A stretch of DNA of 64,000 nucleotides from Gilliamella sp. wkB108 (GCF_001690195.1 NZ_LZGM01000118.1:102896-166895); one strand, 5' to 3'; numbered from the stretch's first letter, positions 1 to 12,215 are shown. The notes: a model not told the origin generated them from the letters alone. Program-made: numbers and translations.

Positions 1-148
<148 letters not shown>

Positions 149-152
149 CTAC

Positions 153-446
<294 letters not shown>

Positions 447-450
447 TTAA

Positions 451-1278
<828 letters not shown>

Positions 1279-1293
1279 TCATACTCCTCCGAA

Positions 1294-1596
1294 TTACTCA
1301 GCGACGCCAGCAAGGTCTAAATTTTGACCTTCTGCTAAAGTAACGTAAGCTTTTTTCCAGTCGCTACGGCGACCGATTTGTTGACCACGACGTTTAACTT
1401 TACCTTTAACGATAAGCGTATTAACGTCATCTACTTTAACTTCAAATAGTTGTTCAACTGCGGCTTTAATCTCTCTCTTAGTAGCATCTTTAGCAACTTT
1501 CAATACTAATGTATTTGTTTTTTCCATTGAAATAGATGCTTTTTCAGAAACATGTGGTGCTCGCAGGACTTTAAGCAGACGCTCTTCACGAATCAT
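1294..1596 (-). CDS. rplW: 50S ribosomal protein L23
   Basis: This 100-residue protein starts [20 protein letters not shown], the family signature; E. coli L23 is also 100 residues. L23 sits at the exit of the peptide tunnel and docks trigger factor and SRP; the surface loop VSEKAS is present. Its ATG overlaps the stop of rplD by 4 bp (ATGA-type), indicating translational coupling inside the S10 operon. Confidence 0.98.
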   Translation of the reverse strand: MIREERLLKVLRAPHVSEKASISMEKTNTLVLKVAKDATKREIKAAVEQLFEVKVDDVNTLIVKGKVKRRGQQIGRRSDWKKAYVTLAEGQNLDLAGVAE

Positions 1597-2195
1597 GCTA
1601 ACATCTCCTCTACTTGTTTAACAGCATCAACAGTGATAACCACTTTGTCAAATGCAATCAAACTAACTGGATCAATACCTGCCACATCACGCACATCAAC
1701 TTTGTATAAGTTACGTGCTGCTAAGAAAAGATTTTCATCAACTTCAGAAGTGATAATAAGAACATCGTTAAGTTCCATATCATTTAATTTCTGAGTTAAT
1801 AATTTAGTCTTAGGTGCTTCAACAGTAAATTTTTCAACCACAATTAAACGTTCTTGACGCACTAATTCAGAGAAAATACTCTTTAATGCACCACGATACA
1901 TTTTACGGTTAACTTTTTGGCTATGATCTTGTGGTTTTGCTGCAAATGTTACACCACCGCTACGCCATATTGGGCTCTTAATAGAACCTGAACGAGCGCG
2001 ACCTGTGCCTTTTTGGCGCCATGGTTTTTTGCCTGAACCAGCGATTTCTGCACGAGTTTTTTGTGCGCGAGAGCCTTGACGAGCAGCAGATGCATAAGCA
2101 ACAACTACTTGATGAACTAACGCTTCATTAAACTCACGTCCGAAGGTAGTTTCGGAAACAGAAAGCGCTTGCGCGTCTTTAACTACTAATTCCAT
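1593..2195 (-). CDS. rplD: 50S ribosomal protein L4, autogenous regulator of the S10 operon
   Basis: I start at the ATG giving [20 protein letters not shown] (200 residues; E. coli 201) and reject a 14-codon upstream extension that overlaps rplC; an AGGAGA ribosome site lies just upstream of this ATG. L4 binds 23S rRNA and lines the exit tunnel; the tunnel loop with [15 protein letters not shown] is intact. In E. coli, L4 also represses its own operon by acting on the S10 leader; the leader hairpin upstream of rpsJ suggests the same circuit here. Confidence 0.97.
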   Translation of the reverse strand: MELVVKDAQALSVSETTFGREFNEALVHQVVVAYASAARQGSRAQKTRAEIAGSGKKPWRQKGTGRARSGSIKSPIWRSGGVTFAAKPQDHSQKVNRKMYRGALKSIFSELVRQERLIVVEKFTVEAPKTKLLTQKLNDMELNDVLIITSEVDENLFLAARNLYKVDVRDVAGIDPVSLIAFDKVVITVDAVKQVEEMLA

Positions 2196-2211
2196 CTCTA
2201 TCTCCTTGACG

Positions 2212-2838
2212 TTAAGCCTTGATTGCCGGTTTAACAATTACGTCACTATTGATTGCACCAGGAACAGCACCTTTAATTAATAAAAGATTACGTTCTGCAT
2301 CAACACGTACAATATCTAAGTTTTGAACAGTTACACGTTCATTACCTAAGTGACCTGCCATTTTACGACCTTTAAACACTTTACCCGGAGTTTGGTTTTG
2401 ACCGATAGAGCCATGACCACGGTGTGCTAAAGAGTTACCATGTGTTGCATCTTGGGTACGGAAGTTCCAACGTTTAGTTACGCCAGCAAAACCTTTACCT
2501 TTAGATGTACCAGTAACATCAACTTTTTTAACGTCTATAAAAATATCAACGTTAATGCTTTGACCTACAGCAAATTCGCCTTCTTCAAAACGGAATTCCC
2601 ATAGACCACGACCAGCTTCAACGCCAGCCTTAGCGAAATGACCTGCTTCAGGTTTGTTTATACGGCTTGCTTTTTTGCTACCTGTAGTAACCTGAATTGC
2701 TTGATAACCATCATTCTCAAGTGTTTTTACTTGAGTAACGCGGTTGCTTTGAACTTCAACTACGGTGACAGGAATAGAAACACCCTCTTCGGTAAAGATT
2801 CGTGTCATTCCTACTTTACGACCGATTAAACCAATCAT
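2212..2838 (-). CDS. rplC: 50S ribosomal protein L3
   Basis: This 208-residue protein (E. coli 209) starts [20 protein letters not shown]3 binds the 3' end of 23S rRNA and nucleates assembly of the large subunit. The long central loop with [20 protein letters not shown], containing the glutamine methylated by PrmB in E. coli, is recognisable. It lies between rpsJ (31 bp) and rplD (16 bp). Confidence 0.98.
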   Translation of the reverse strand: MIGLIGRKVGMTRIFTEEGVSIPVTVVEVQSNRVTQVKTLENDGYQAIQVTTGSKKASRINKPEAGHFAKAGVEAGRGLWEFRFEEGEFAVGQSINVDIFIDVKKVDVTGTSKGKGFAGVTKRWNFRTQDATHGNSLAHRGHGSIGQNQTPGKVFKGRKMAGHLGNERVTVQNLDIVRVDAERNLLLIKGAVPGAINSDVIVKPAIKA

Positions 2839-2869
2839 TGTTTAGACCTCTCAATCATTCAGCTCAGGA

Positions 2870-3196
<327 letters not shown>

Positions 3197-3210
3197 CTAT
3201 TTAAAAGTTA

Positions 3211-3262
3211 TAACAAAAGATTACTCCTCTTACCCTGTTTCGATTGACAGGAGAGTGTAATC
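3211..3262 (-). promoter_or_regulatory. S10 (L4) leader attenuator hairpin
   Basis: On the minus strand, about 40 nt before the rpsJ start, GATTAC...CTCTCCTGT can pair with ACAGG...GAGGAGTAATC, forming a long imperfect stem with a short AATCGAA loop, followed at once by TTTTGTT. The position and the stem-plus-U-run match the attenuator hairpin (HE) of the enterobacterial S10 leader, where L4 and NusA cause premature termination. The AGGAG inside the 3' arm may also serve as the rpsJ ribosome-binding region. The fold was judged by eye. Confidence 0.7.
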
Positions 3263-3522
3263 CGTTCTTTTCGTAACCCCCAGATCGGGAGTATTGTTGA
3301 TATAATACAATATGTTATTTATTGCTTATATCTTCATACGCATTTGCTCAAAGGAAACCAATAAGCAAAGTGGTGGTAATTATACGGAAATTATCAACTA
3401 ATGCAAGGAGTAATTAATAATTAGCATCCTTGTAGATAAATAAATGTGTTTTGATAATGTTTAATAAAACATCGTTGTATTTTAAAATCAAATCAATTTG
3501 TTATTATCAATTAATTATGGTC
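3263..3522. other. AT-rich intergenic region with the S10 operon promoter
   Basis: No open frame with protein-like content was found on either strand. The minus-strand TATTATA/TATATC stretch near 3300-3312 is a candidate -10 element for the S10 transcript, but no convincing -35 is visible. The rest is strongly A+T-rich spacer between the divergently placed fdx terminator and the S10 leader. Confidence 0.4.
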
Positions 3523-3541
3523 AGTCGCCATAAAGGCGACT
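3523..3541 (-). terminator. Probable terminator hairpin of the isc operon
   Basis: AGTCGCC (3523-3529) pairs perfectly with GGCGACT (3535-3541) across an ATAAA loop, two bases after the fdx stop codon. The downstream minus-strand sequence is A+T-rich but lacks a clean U-run, so the terminator assignment is moderate. Confidence 0.5.
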
Positions 3542-3543
3542 TA

Positions 3544-3882
3544 CTAGTGATCTTCTTTAGCGTGATTTAAGCTATATCTTGGAATCTCAACTTCCAAATC
3601 TTCATCTGTAACACGAGCTTGACAACTTAATCGGCTCTGAGGCTCTACACCCCAAGCTTTATCAAGCATATCATCTTCTTGTTCGTCACTTTCTTCCAGT
3701 GAGTTAAATCCTTTTCGGACAATACAGTGACAAGTTGAACAGGCACAAGACATTTCACATGCATGTTCAATTTCAATATCATTACGTAATGCGACCTCTA
3801 AAATAGATTCCCCTTCCTCTGCTTCAACGGTTTTTCCTTCAGGGCAGAGATCGGCATTAGGTAAAAAAGTAATTTTTGGCAT
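3544..3882 (-). CDS. fdx: ISC system [2Fe-2S] ferredoxin
   Basis: This 112-residue adrenodoxin-type ferredoxin donates electrons for Fe-S assembly on IscU. The four cluster ligands Cys42, Cys48, Cys51 and Cys87 are at the same numbers as in E. coli Fdx (motif CEMSCACSTCHC, then RLSCQAR). It is the last gene of the isc operon, 14 bp after hscA. The iscX gene that normally follows in Enterobacterales is absent. Confidence 0.97.
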   Translation of the reverse strand: MPKITFLPNADLCPEGKTVEAEEGESILEVALRNDIEIEHACEMSCACSTCHCIVRKGFNSLEESDEQEDDMLDKAWGVEPQSRLSCQARVTDEDLEVEIPRYSLNHAKEDH

Positions 3883-3896
3883 AATAATCTCGTTAG

Positions 3897-5756
3897 TTAG
3901 ATATCATCAACATTATGACCTGTTAATGCATGGCGAATAGAGCGATCCATACGTTTAGCAGCAAATTCCTGAGTTACGTTATCAACAATTTTAATCTGTT
4001 TTTCAATTTCGTAACTATCGTTAGCTTGGCTAGCAGCTTGTAGCTGATGCTTAGCGGTTAAAATTTGGTTAAGTTGATGTTCATTTAATAAATCCATGTC
4101 TTTATCTAAAGCACTTTGTAAACTTTCAAGCACTCTGGCCGCTTCAACTTTTTGCTCTGCCAACATTCTTGCTTGTTTATCCTGTTCAGCATAACTTATT
4201 GAATCTTGAATCATACTTGCAATTTCGTTATCGCTAAGCCCATAAGATGGTTTTACCTGAATAGCGGCTTCAACACCAGTTGACTTTTCCATAGCAGTAA
4301 CACTTAATAAACCGTCAGCATCAACCTGGAAAGTAACTCGAATATGAGCGCCACCAGCAGGCATGGGTGGTATGCCTTGTAAAGTAAACTTGGCTAACGA
4401 TCGACAATCAGTAACCTTTTCTCGTTCACCTTGTAAAACATGGATCATCATTGCCGTTTGACCATCTTTAAATGTTGTAAACTCCTGAGCGCGAGCGCAA
4501 GGAATGGTACTATTACGAGGAATAATCTTTTCAACTAATTCACCCATAGTTTCAATACCTAAAGATAATGGAATTACATCCAACAATAGCATATCCGAAT
4601 CAGGCTTATTACCGACTAAAATGTCCGCTTGTATAGCTGCACCAATTGCAACAACCTTATCTGGATCAATAGATGTAAGAGGATTTAGTTTAAAATAATT
4701 ACCCACGAACTGGCGAACTAATGGTACGCGGGTAGAACCACCGACCATAACAACTTCTGCCACTTCATCAAGCTCGATTTTGGCATCTTTTAATGCTCTA
4801 CGACATACAGCTAAAGTTCGTTTAACTAATGGTTCAATTAATGTTTCAAACTGCGTACGAGTAATGGTCAATGACTGATTATTGAAAGTAAACAGAACCG
4901 AATCTTGCTGGCTTAATGCTATTTTCAACGCCACAGCTTGATTCATAATTTTTTGGTTAATATGAGGATCAGTATTGTTGGTCAGTCCTAGTTCTTGTTT
5001 TATATAATCAGCAAGTAAGCGATCGAAATCATCACCACCAAGTGCCGAATCGCCACTGGTCGCTAAGACCTCAAATACACCTTTATGTAAACGCAAAATA
5101 GAAATATCAAAAGTTCCACCACCTAAGTCATAAACTGCGATCACACCCTCTTTACCAGAATCAAGACCATAAGCAATAGCGGCTGCTGTTGGTTCGTTCA
5201 AAAGGCGTAATACATGTAATTTGGCTAATTTGGCTGCATCTTTAGTTGCTTGTCTTTGAGCATCATCAAAATAGGCCGGAACGGTAATTACTACACCATC
5301 AATTTCGCTATTTAGTGTCTCTTTTGCTCGATTTGCTAAAGCTGTTAAAATTTCTGCGGAAACTTGAACTGGATTAACTTTGCCATTAGGTAAATTAAGA
5401 ATCGGCACACCATTTGCACTTTGCGAGAACGAATAAGGGAAATATGACATATCAAGATCTGATAAACTTCTCCCCATTAATCGTTTAATCGAACTGACGG
5501 TATTTTGTGGATCATTAGCTGAATTTGCTTTGGCATTTTTTCCTACGGTAACAATAAGATTGTCATCGTGATCAAGACCATAATGCACCACCGATGGTAA
5601 CAAAGGATCTCCCTCTAAATCGGGTAAAGCTTCGCATTGTCCACTTCGTACAATTGCAACTAATGAATTAGTTGTACCAAGATCAATACCTACTGCTAGG
5701 CGACGCTGATGAGGTGCTGGTGTTTGTCCCGGTTCACTGATCTGTAAAAGTACCAT
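3897..5756 (-). CDS. hscA: Fe-S assembly chaperone HscA (Hsp70 family)
   Basis: This 619-residue specialised Hsp70 (E. coli HscA 616) starts [20 protein letters not shown]. The nucleotide-binding domain has the [11 protein letters not shown] phosphate loop and [11 protein letters not shown], and the substrate domain follows from about residue 395. HscA uses ATP to bind the LPPVK motif of IscU and promote cluster transfer; HscB stimulates it. It lies between hscB (36 bp upstream) and fdx in the operon. A second, different Hsp70 (hscC) lies near 40 kb. Confidence 0.97.
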   Translation of the reverse strand: MVLLQISEPGQTPAPHQRRLAVGIDLGTTNSLVAIVRSGQCEALPDLEGDPLLPSVVHYGLDHDDNLIVTVGKNAKANSANDPQNTVSSIKRLMGRSLSDLDMSYFPYSFSQSANGVPILNLPNGKVNPVQVSAEILTALANRAKETLNSEIDGVVITVPAYFDDAQRQATKDAAKLAKLHVLRLLNEPTAAAIAYGLDSGKEGVIAVYDLGGGTFDISILRLHKGVFEVLATSGDSALGGDDFDRLLADYIKQELGLTNNTDPHINQKIMNQAVALKIALSQQDSVLFTFNNQSLTITRTQFETLIEPLVKRTLAVCRRALKDAKIELDEVAEVVMVGGSTRVPLVRQFVGNYFKLNPLTSIDPDKVVAIGAAIQADILVGNKPDSDMLLLDVIPLSLGIETMGELVEKIIPRNSTIPCARAQEFTTFKDGQTAMMIHVLQGEREKVTDCRSLAKFTLQGIPPMPAGGAHIRVTFQVDADGLLSVTAMEKSTGVEAAIQVKPSYGLSDNEIASMIQDSISYAEQDKQARMLAEQKVEAARVLESLQSALDKDMDLLNEHQLNQILTAKHQLQAASQANDSYEIEKQIKIVDNVTQEFAAKRMDRSIRHALTGHNVDDI

Positions 5757-5792
5757 GTAATATATCTCTAATTGATGTTTGCTTGTCTAAAA

Positions 5793-6311
5793 TTATAAAA
5801 CAAATTGTTTTTCTTGTAATTTTTCGATTTGTTCAAGCAATCTAGTGAGGTAACGGATTTTATAGATGAGATTAAGTGCAGTTTGCCAATCTTGCTCATG
5901 AATATAGTGCAATAACTGGTTATAAACGCTATTTTTACGTTTAATCATTTCTTTATGAAAATCATCTAATAATTCAGGATTATCCTGACTTTCAATATCA
6001 TCAAGCTGTTCACGCAAAGTGAATTGCTCCATTAAAAAGTCAGGATCATGAATAATATTTTGTTCAGTCGCAACATCAAAACCTTGCAGCGATAAAAAAT
6101 ATTCGGCTGCACTAATCGAATTTTTTAATGTCTGGTAGCCATCATTAATCATGGCTGATTTTTGCATGATTGAGACTTTTTCATTATCCTTCGCAGAAGC
6201 AAAATTATCTGGGTGGAACTGTTTTTGCAGCTGTTGATAATGGGTTGTTAGCATCGCCATATCAACAGGCAATTGAACAGGTAACTGAAATAACTCAAAG
6301 TAATTAACCAC
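5793..6311 (-). CDS. hscB: Fe-S assembly co-chaperone HscB (J-type)
   Basis: This 172-residue protein (E. coli 171) carries an N-terminal J domain with the HPD tripeptide at residues 33-35 and a C-terminal helical IscU-binding domain (FLMEQFTLREQLDDIE). It delivers IscU to HscA and stimulates its ATPase. The start is a GTG, preceded by GGAG at 8 nt; this gives MVNYFELF, matching the family N-terminus. The gene is 14 bp after iscA. Confidence 0.95.
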   Translation of the reverse strand: MVNYFELFQLPVQLPVDMAMLTTHYQQLQKQFHPDNFASAKDNEKVSIMQKSAMINDGYQTLKNSISAAEYFLSLQGFDVATEQNIIHDPDFLMEQFTLREQLDDIESQDNPELLDDFHKEMIKRKNSVYNQLLHYIHEQDWQTALNLIYKIRYLTRLLEQIEKLQEKQFVL

Positions 6312-6325
6312 AGTAATTGCTCCAA

Positions 6326-6649
6326 TTAAACGTTAAAGCTTTCACCACAACCACATTCATTTTGTGCATTGGGATTATTAAATTTAAAGCCTTCGTTTAA
6401 TCCTTCTTTAACAAAATCAAGTTCAGTCCCATCAATATAGACTAAACTTTTTTTATCTACGATAACTTTGACATTTTTGTCTTCAAACACACTGTCATCA
6501 TCATTAATCACGTCGGCAAATTCCAGAACATAAGCCATACCAGAGCAACCTGATGTTTTTACACCTAATCTAAGTCCTACACCTTTACCCCGATTGGCTA
6601 AAAAGGATTGAACGCGATTAGCTGCATTATTGGTTAATGTAATAGCCAT
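6326..6649 (-). CDS. iscA: Iron-sulphur cluster carrier IscA
   Basis: This 107-residue A-type carrier has the family's three conserved cysteines at Cys35, Cys99 and Cys101 (CGCGESF near the C-terminus), at the same numbers as E. coli IscA. It receives clusters from IscU and passes them to apo-targets, notably [4Fe-4S] proteins under aerobic conditions. Its start overlaps the iscU stop by 1 bp, implying coupled translation. Confidence 0.97.
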   Translation of the reverse strand: MAITLTNNAANRVQSFLANRGKGVGLRLGVKTSGCSGMAYVLEFADVINDDDSVFEDKNVKVIVDKKSLVYIDGTELDFVKEGLNEGFKFNNPNAQNECGCGESFNV

Positions 6650-7035
6650 TAACTTTGCCCTTTTTTAGTTTTGTAATCTTCAATTGCAGCCTTAATGGCA
6701 TCTTCAGCTAGAATTGAACAGTGAATTTTTACTGGTGGTAAAGCTAGCTCTTTGGCGATATCTGTATTTTTAATTGCCTCGGCCTCATCTAATGATTTAC
6801 CTTTTATCCATTCAGTAACCAATGAACTTGATGCAATTGCACTTCCACAACCATAAGTTTTGAATTTAGCGTCTTCAATAATACCGTCATCATTAACTTT
6901 GATTTGAAGACGCATTACATCACCACATGCTGGTGCGCCAACCATGCCACTACCGACATTAGGATCATTTTGATCAAAAGAACCAACATTACGAGGGTTT
7001 TCATAATGATCAACTACTTTTTCGCTATATGCCAT
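6649..7035 (-). CDS. iscU: Iron-sulphur cluster scaffold IscU
   Basis: This 128-residue scaffold has the three cluster-ligand cysteines Cys37, Cys63 and Cys106 and the HscA recognition motif LPPVK at residues 99-103, all at canonical positions. Sulphur comes from IscS (gene 15 bp upstream) and clusters are released by HscA/HscB encoded downstream. No anomaly was seen. Confidence 0.98.
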   Translation of the reverse strand: MAYSEKVVDHYENPRNVGSFDQNDPNVGSGMVGAPACGDVMRLQIKVNDDGIIEDAKFKTYGCGSAIASSSLVTEWIKGKSLDEAEAIKNTDIAKELALPPVKIHCSILAEDAIKAAIEDYKTKKGQS

Positions 7036-7050
7036 AATTTACTCCTAATT

Positions 7051-8265
7051 TTAATGTGCTGACCATTTAATTTTAGTTAGATCAACGCCATCTTTAAACA
7101 TTTCCCAAAGTGGAGATAAATCCCTTAATTTACCAATAGATTCTCTAATCAACTTAATAACATAATCAACTTCTTCTTCAGTACTAAATCGACCAAATGA
7201 AAAGCGAATTGAACTATGTGCAAGTTCATCATTCAAACCTAACGCGCGTAAAACATATGAAGGTTCCAAACTCGCGGATGTACAAGCTGAACCCGAAGAT
7301 ACTGCTAAGTCTTTTAATGCCATCATCAACGATTCACCTTCAATATAAGCAAAGCTTACATTTAAAATGTTTGGCGCGCTGTGTTCTAATGAACCATTAA
7401 GATATACTTCTTCAATATCTTTTAGACCATTCCACAAACGATTTTTTAAGGCTAATAAACGAGGCATTTCAGTTGCCATTTCCTGTTTAGCAATATGATA
7501 TGCTTCACCCATACCAACAATTTGATGAACAGGTAAAGTACCTGAACGCATACCTCTTTCATGACCACCGCCATGCATTTGTGCTTCTATTCGTACTCGC
7601 GGTTTACGTCTTACATAAAGTCCACCGATACCTTTGGGTCCATAAATTTTATGCCCTGAAAAAGACATTAAATCCACTTTTAATTTAGTGAGATCAATTG
7701 GTAATTTACCAACGCTTTGTGTTGCATCGACATGGAAGACAATCCCCCTTTCCCGACACATTTCACCAATTTTTTCGATATCTTGTACCACGCCTGTTTC
7801 ATTATTTACATGCATAATTGATACAACTGTTGTATCTGGACGCATTACAGCAGCTAGCTTATTAAGATCAATGATACCATCGGATTCGGGTGCTAAATAA
7901 GTCACTTCGTATCCTTCACGCTCAAGTTGACGGCAAGTATCAAGTACTGCTTTATGTTCCGTTTTACAGGTAATAATATGTTTACCTTTGGCTTGGTTAA
8001 AATGTGCAGATCCTTTGATAGCAAGATTATCTGCTTCTGTTGCACCTGAGGTAAAAACTATTTCGCGAGAGTCTGCACCTATAAGATCAGCGATTTGATT
8101 TCGTGCAATATCAACTGCTTCTTCAGCTTGCCAGCCAAATCGGTGTGAACGTGATGCGGGATTACCAAAGATACCATCTGGAGTTAAATAGTGCATCATT
8201 TTTTCGGCAACTCTAGGATCTACAGGTGTTGTCGCTGCATAATCCATATAAATAGGTAATCTCAT
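7051..8265 (-). CDS. iscS: Cysteine desulphurase IscS
   Basis: This 404-residue PLP enzyme (E. coli length 404) converts cysteine to alanine and passes persulphide sulphur to IscU, TusA, ThiI and others. The PLP lysine lies in [12 protein letters not shown] and the catalytic cysteine in [20 protein letters not shown]. It sits second in the operon after iscR. The TilS/tRNA and CSD genes elsewhere in the window use related sulphur chemistry. Confidence 0.98.
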   Translation of the reverse strand: MRLPIYMDYAATTPVDPRVAEKMMHYLTPDGIFGNPASRSHRFGWQAEEAVDIARNQIADLIGADSREIVFTSGATEADNLAIKGSAHFNQAKGKHIITCKTEHKAVLDTCRQLEREGYEVTYLAPESDGIIDLNKLAAVMRPDTTVVSIMHVNNETGVVQDIEKIGEMCRERGIVFHVDATQSVGKLPIDLTKLKVDLMSFSGHKIYGPKGIGGLYVRRKPRVRIEAQMHGGGHERGMRSGTLPVHQIVGMGEAYHIAKQEMATEMPRLLALKNRLWNGLKDIEEVYLNGSLEHSAPNILNVSFAYIEGESLMMALKDLAVSSGSACTSASLEPSYVLRALGLNDELAHSSIRFSFGRFSTEEEVDYVIKLIRESIGKLRDLSPLWEMFKDGVDLTKIKWSAH

Positions 8266-8301
8266 TTACTACTCCCAATTATAAATTTTATATTCTTTTT
8301 T

Positions 8302-8757
8302 TTAATTAACTCTGACGTGCTGTATATTACTTTGTCGGTCAGCTACAGCTCTAACGTCTTTATTTTTGACTAATTCACTTAAAGTGATACTCGTTAAAAA
8401 ATCATCAATGCGTTCACTTAGATCGTTCCATAGTGTATGGGTGAGACATTTAACACCCCGTTGGCAACCCGCTTCACCATGACATTTTGTGGCATGAACT
8501 GTCTCATCAACAGCTTTAACAATAGAACTAATCGCAATTTCATCCATACCACGACTAAGTATATAGCCACCACCAGGACCTCTAACGCTCATGACTAAGC
8601 CGTTTTTCCGTAACCGAGCAAACAATTGTTCAAGATAAGATAGTGAGATTTCCTGACGTTCTGAAATATCAGCCAGTGATACCGGTCCTGAGCCAGAATG
8701 TAATGCAACATCTAACATTGCAGTTACCGCATATCGCCCTTTTGATGTCAATTTCAT
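8302..8757 (-). CDS. iscR: Fe-S sensing transcriptional regulator IscR (Rrf2 family)
   Basis: This 151-residue Rrf2-family winged-helix protein has cluster ligands Cys92, Cys98 and Cys104 plus His107, as in E. coli IscR. With its [2Fe-2S] cluster it represses the isc operon at type 1 sites; apo-IscR acts on type 2 sites. It is the first gene of the operon, and a near-consensus type 1 operator lies 37-61 bp upstream of its start, which supports autoregulation. Confidence 0.97.
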   Translation of the reverse strand: MKLTSKGRYAVTAMLDVALHSGSGPVSLADISERQEISLSYLEQLFARLRKNGLVMSVRGPGGGYILSRGMDEIAISSIVKAVDETVHATKCHGEAGCQRGVKCLTHTLWNDLSERIDDFLTSITLSELVKNKDVRAVADRQSNIQHVRVN

Positions 8758-8785
8758 TAATCATTCCCCCCTGTATATTACTAAG

Positions 8786-8818
8786 TATTGTATATATCCT
8801 CTTAATTTAGTCAAGTAT
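8786..8818 (-). promoter_or_regulatory. isc promoter with IscR type 1 operator
   Basis: On the minus strand, positions 8818-8794 fit the 25-bp type 1 IscR consensus: ATA-CTT-GACT-A-AAT-T-AAGA-GGA-TAT, departing only in the second core half (AAGA for AGTC). The same sequence supplies a TTGACT -35 element, 16 bp from a TACAAT -10, so bound IscR would block RNA polymerase. The match was made by eye against the published consensus. Confidence 0.8.
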
Positions 8819-8919
8819 TTAGTTGAGTGTTTTAGTGGGAATTATCCATAAGTTCTTCATCGACGAATCATAGACTTGTATGCTAATCTAATAAACTGAT
8901 TTAATACAGGAGTTAATGG

Positions 8920-10860
8920 ATGAAGCTAGTTTTACATTTTTTGACAATAATTGGTCTATTTTTTTTAAATAGTGCTTTTGCAGATAATACAAAAGACAGT
9001 TTTCGAACTAATTTTCAAAAATGGGTAACCTATAATCAAGTTATTAGTTTTGAAGAACAAAAAGCGCTAGTTAAATCTTTACAGGATTATTCATTATATC
9101 CTTATGTTGCGACACAATTTTTTCAAAATAATATTAAAACCGTTTCACCGGAAGAAGTCAGTGAATTTGTCGCCAAATATAATGATTTACCTGTAACTTC
9201 TTCACTTACTCAATCTTTTTTAGCTGAGTTAACCTCTCGTCAAGATTGGAATGCAATAGTTTCCTTTCCACGCGATAACTCGACTGCTACAAATTGTCGA
9301 TATCAATATGCACTATTCCAACAAGGTAATAATCAATCGCTGTTTACCACGGTTGAAGATTTATGGAAAACAGGGAAAGAATTACCTTCCGCATGTGATC
9401 CAATACTTGATGTGTGGGTGCAAGCAGGTAAACGAACGTCTAATTTAATACTATTACGTATTGGACTTGCGGTTGAGGCAAATAATATAAAATTTGCGCG
9501 ATACCTTACTAATTTATTAAATAACGATTACAAAACCACTAAGGACAATTTATTAGCACTACTGGATAATCCACAAAAATTGGCTGATTTTTCCAAAAAC
9601 ATCAAAGCTAGTTCATTTACCAAACAGATTGTGTTAGCTACTTTTCCACGTTTAGTCAGAGTCAATAATAATTTAGCTCAAACTTTGTTACCTCAATTAG
9701 CGAAACAACAAACACTAAGCGAAACAGAAGTAGATGCATTGCAAAAAAGTCTAGCAAATAGTTACTTTAATAATAATACCACTGATGAACAAATAAAATG
9801 GCGCGATGAATATATAACCCAAAGTCATGATACGGCATTGATTGAAAAGCGCATTCGTCTGGCGATAGATGAATATAATTATACTGACATTGCTTATTGG
9901 TTAACACAACTCTCTCCAGAAGCCAAATCAAAAGAAGATTGGCAATATTGGCAAGCGCGTGTATTACTGAATAACAATCAAAAGAAAGAAGCAGAAGCAA
10001 TTTTAAAAGCACTGTCATCCAAACGAGGTTTTTATGGCATGATAAGCGCTCAAACGCTTAATCAAACCTATTCACTTAAAAATTTATCTCGTCCAATTTC
10101 TAAAACTGAAATCAAAGAGTTAGAAGCAAAATATAATCATCAATCCTTTGTAAAACGAATTGAAGAATTACGTTATTGGGGAATGTTATCAGAATCAAAC
10201 CGCGAATGGCGATATATGCTAAACAATAATGCAACTAATAATGAATATTTAGATTTAGCTAAATTTGCCTTTATCAGAGATTGGGGAGATTTATGTATTC
10301 AAGCCACTATTGCTGGTAAATTATGGGATAATTGGAACGAACGTTTACCTATCATGTATCAAAAATTCTATAAAGATGCATTGAAAGATAAAGCCATTCC
10401 TTTATCTTATACTTTAGCTATTTCTCGTCAAGAAAGTGCGCTTGATACTACTGTACAATCGCCAGTTGGTGCTAGTGGATTAATGCAATTAATGCCAAAT
10501 ACGGCCAAAGAGACAGCTAAAAAAGTTAGCTCAGTCATTTACTATTCACCAACTCAACTGTTTGAACCACAAACCAATATAGAGTTAGGAACTTATTTTT
10601 TAAATAATATGTATTTAACCAATAATAATAATCGTATTTTATCCTCCGCAGCTTATAATGCAGGGCCAAATCGTGTAAAGCTTTGGCTTAATAATAGTGG
10701 TGGCAAACTTGATGCAGTAGCGTTTATAGATAGTATTCCGTTTACAGAAACACGTAATTATGTGAAAAATGTCTTAGTTTACGACTATATTTATCAGATA
10801 ATTTTAGGCAAACCGAATAACAATATTCTTACTGAAAATGAAATTAACAGACAATATTAA
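8920..10860 (+). CDS. slt: Soluble lytic murein transglycosylase
   Basis: This 646-residue protein (E. coli Slt70 645) cleaves peptidoglycan to 1,6-anhydromuropeptides in the periplasm. A signal peptide is visible (MKLVLHFLTIIGLFFLNSAFA, cut before DNTKD). A long alpha-superhelical U/L domain is followed by the C-terminal SLT domain with catalytic Glu505 in ISRQESALD, then SPVGASGLMQLMPNTA and AAYNAGP. AGGAG precedes the ATG by 7 nt. Its stop overlaps the trpR start in TAATG, the same slt-trpR order as in E. coli. Confidence 0.95.
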   Translation: MKLVLHFLTIIGLFFLNSAFADNTKDSFRTNFQKWVTYNQVISFEEQKALVKSLQDYSLYPYVATQFFQNNIKTVSPEEVSEFVAKYNDLPVTSSLTQSFLAELTSRQDWNAIVSFPRDNSTATNCRYQYALFQQGNNQSLFTTVEDLWKTGKELPSACDPILDVWVQAGKRTSNLILLRIGLAVEANNIKFARYLTNLLNNDYKTTKDNLLALLDNPQKLADFSKNIKASSFTKQIVLATFPRLVRVNNNLAQTLLPQLAKQQTLSETEVDALQKSLANSYFNNNTTDEQIKWRDEYITQSHDTALIEKRIRLAIDEYNYTDIAYWLTQLSPEAKSKEDWQYWQARVLLNNNQKKEAEAILKALSSKRGFYGMISAQTLNQTYSLKNLSRPISKTEIKELEAKYNHQSFVKRIEELRYWGMLSESNREWRYMLNNNATNNEYLDLAKFAFIRDWGDLCIQATIAGKLWDNWNERLPIMYQKFYKDALKDKAIPLSYTLAISRQESALDTTVQSPVGASGLMQLMPNTAKETAKKVSSVIYYSPTQLFEPQTNIELGTYFLNNMYLTNNNNRILSSAAYNAGPNRVKLWLNNSGGKLDAVAFIDSIPFTETRNYVKNVLVYDYIYQIILGKPNNNILTENEINRQY

Positions 10861-11162
10861 TGGTATTTACAATGAAAGCTGAACAATGGCAACAAACTGT
10901 TGAAATATTACATCAAGCCTTTAATGAAGGATATTCAATTGATATATTAAAATTACTTTTGACCGCTGACGAACGAGATGCCTTAATTACACGAGTAAAA
11001 ATCATTCACTCATTACTTGATGGCTCAATTAATCAACGTCAGCTCAAAGAACAATTAGGTATAGGCATTGCAACGGTAACACGTGGTTCAAATAGCCTAA
11101 AAGAAGCAACACCAGAATTTAAGACATGGTTAGAAAAAAACTTATTGAAGTCAGATGTATAA
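10860..11162 (+). CDS. trpR: Trp operon repressor TrpR
   Basis: This 100-residue all-helical repressor (E. coli 108) binds operators of tryptophan genes when loaded with L-tryptophan. The helix-turn-helix segment QRQLKEQLGIGIATVTRGSN and the LLTADERDALITRVKI region are well conserved. The first ATG overlaps the slt stop by 1 bp; an alternative ATG lies at 10872. The shorter N-terminal arm is the only difference from the E. coli protein. Confidence 0.95.
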   Translation: MVFTMKAEQWQQTVEILHQAFNEGYSIDILKLLLTADERDALITRVKIIHSLLDGSINQRQLKEQLGIGIATVTRGSNSLKEATPEFKTWLEKNLLKSDV

Positions 11163-11216
11163 TTACCAAGATCTCTTAAAATTATAAATAATTAAACCAT
11201 CATTTTGCCTGTGTAA

Positions 11217-12131
11217 TCAAAGCTCTTGTTGGATATCAACTTCATTTTTGGTCACCACAGGTACACAATAATCGCACTCCATATTTTTAATATCTTTAAC
11301 CGATTCGACAGTTTCGTTTAGGCGATTATGATGGATTTCAATTAAGCATCCTGAACGTAAACAGACTTGTAAAGCAGGCATTGCAGCTAAATGGACTTGT
11401 GAAATAAAATCTCTGAAATTTTCAGGGGGGCCCATATATTTAAAACAGAGGTAAAGTCCACCTTCACTGACATATTGTTCGATATGTTCAAGGTGATTAT
11501 TATGATCTAAAGCAATAGTATAGAGAAGCTCTTGTTCATTGGCGTTGTCTTTACTTTTTAAAATACGATTAAAAGCATAAATTTTATCAGGAAGGTTTTC
11601 ACCTTTATGTGGGTAGCGTGATAAATAGTTTTGAAAAAATTGAGCTCTTAGCTTATTTTCTTCATCAAGTAATTTACCCAAATTACAATTATTCTTATAT
11701 GAAATTCCCCAAAAAGTTTGCCTCGGCATATTAACAAATTTAGGTTCAGGTAGGGTCAGTTGACTTTTATTTAACTCAATTGCGGGTGTTAATCCTGTTG
11801 GATCCCAAAATTCACCTCGACGATAGCTTGCTGGCGTTTCATTAAACTGTTTTTTAAATGAACGTGTAAATGTTTGTTGTGAATCAAAACGATATTGCAT
11901 TGCTATATCTAAAATGGGTTTACTCGTCATTCGTAATGATAGCGCTGCATAGGTTAAACGGCGATGACGTATATAAGTACCGAGTACTTGACCAGTAACT
12001 TCTTTAAACATTCGCTGTAAGTGCCATTTGGAATAACCTGATTTTTGCGCCACATTATCAATAGATAACGGCTGCTCAAGATTTTTTTCAATCCAAGCGA
12101 TTAGAGCTGAAATAATGCTAACTTGATTCAT
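11217..12131 (-). CDS. rob: Rob/SoxS-like AraC-family regulator with GyrI-like domain
   Basis: The 304-residue protein has an N-terminal AraC DNA-binding domain (residues 1-110; SGYSKWHLQRMFKEVTG and FDSQQTFTRSFKKQF) that resembles E. coli Rob, followed by a GyrI-like ligand domain, the Rob architecture (289 residues). Rob activates stress and efflux genes of the mar/sox/rob regulon. The C-terminal domain is more diverged than the N-terminal one, so the ligand may differ. It is a single gene between trpR (convergent) and nfuA (same strand). Confidence 0.88.
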   Translation of the reverse strand: MNQVSIISALIAWIEKNLEQPLSIDNVAQKSGYSKWHLQRMFKEVTGQVLGTYIRHRRLTYAALSLRMTSKPILDIAMQYRFDSQQTFTRSFKKQFNETPASYRRGEFWDPTGLTPAIELNKSQLTLPEPKFVNMPRQTFWGISYKNNCNLGKLLDEENKLRAQFFQNYLSRYPHKGENLPDKIYAFNRILKSKDNANEQELLYTIALDHNNHLEHIEQYVSEGGLYLCFKYMGPPENFRDFISQVHLAAMPALQVCLRSGCLIEIHHNRLNETVESVKDIKNMECDYCVPVVTKNEVDIQQEL

Positions 12132-12215
12132 AACACCCCATCATAATATCAACTGACAGATATCGTGCGATTATGACTTAATCTTAGCAATAAGCAAGAT
12201 TTAAATAAAATTATT

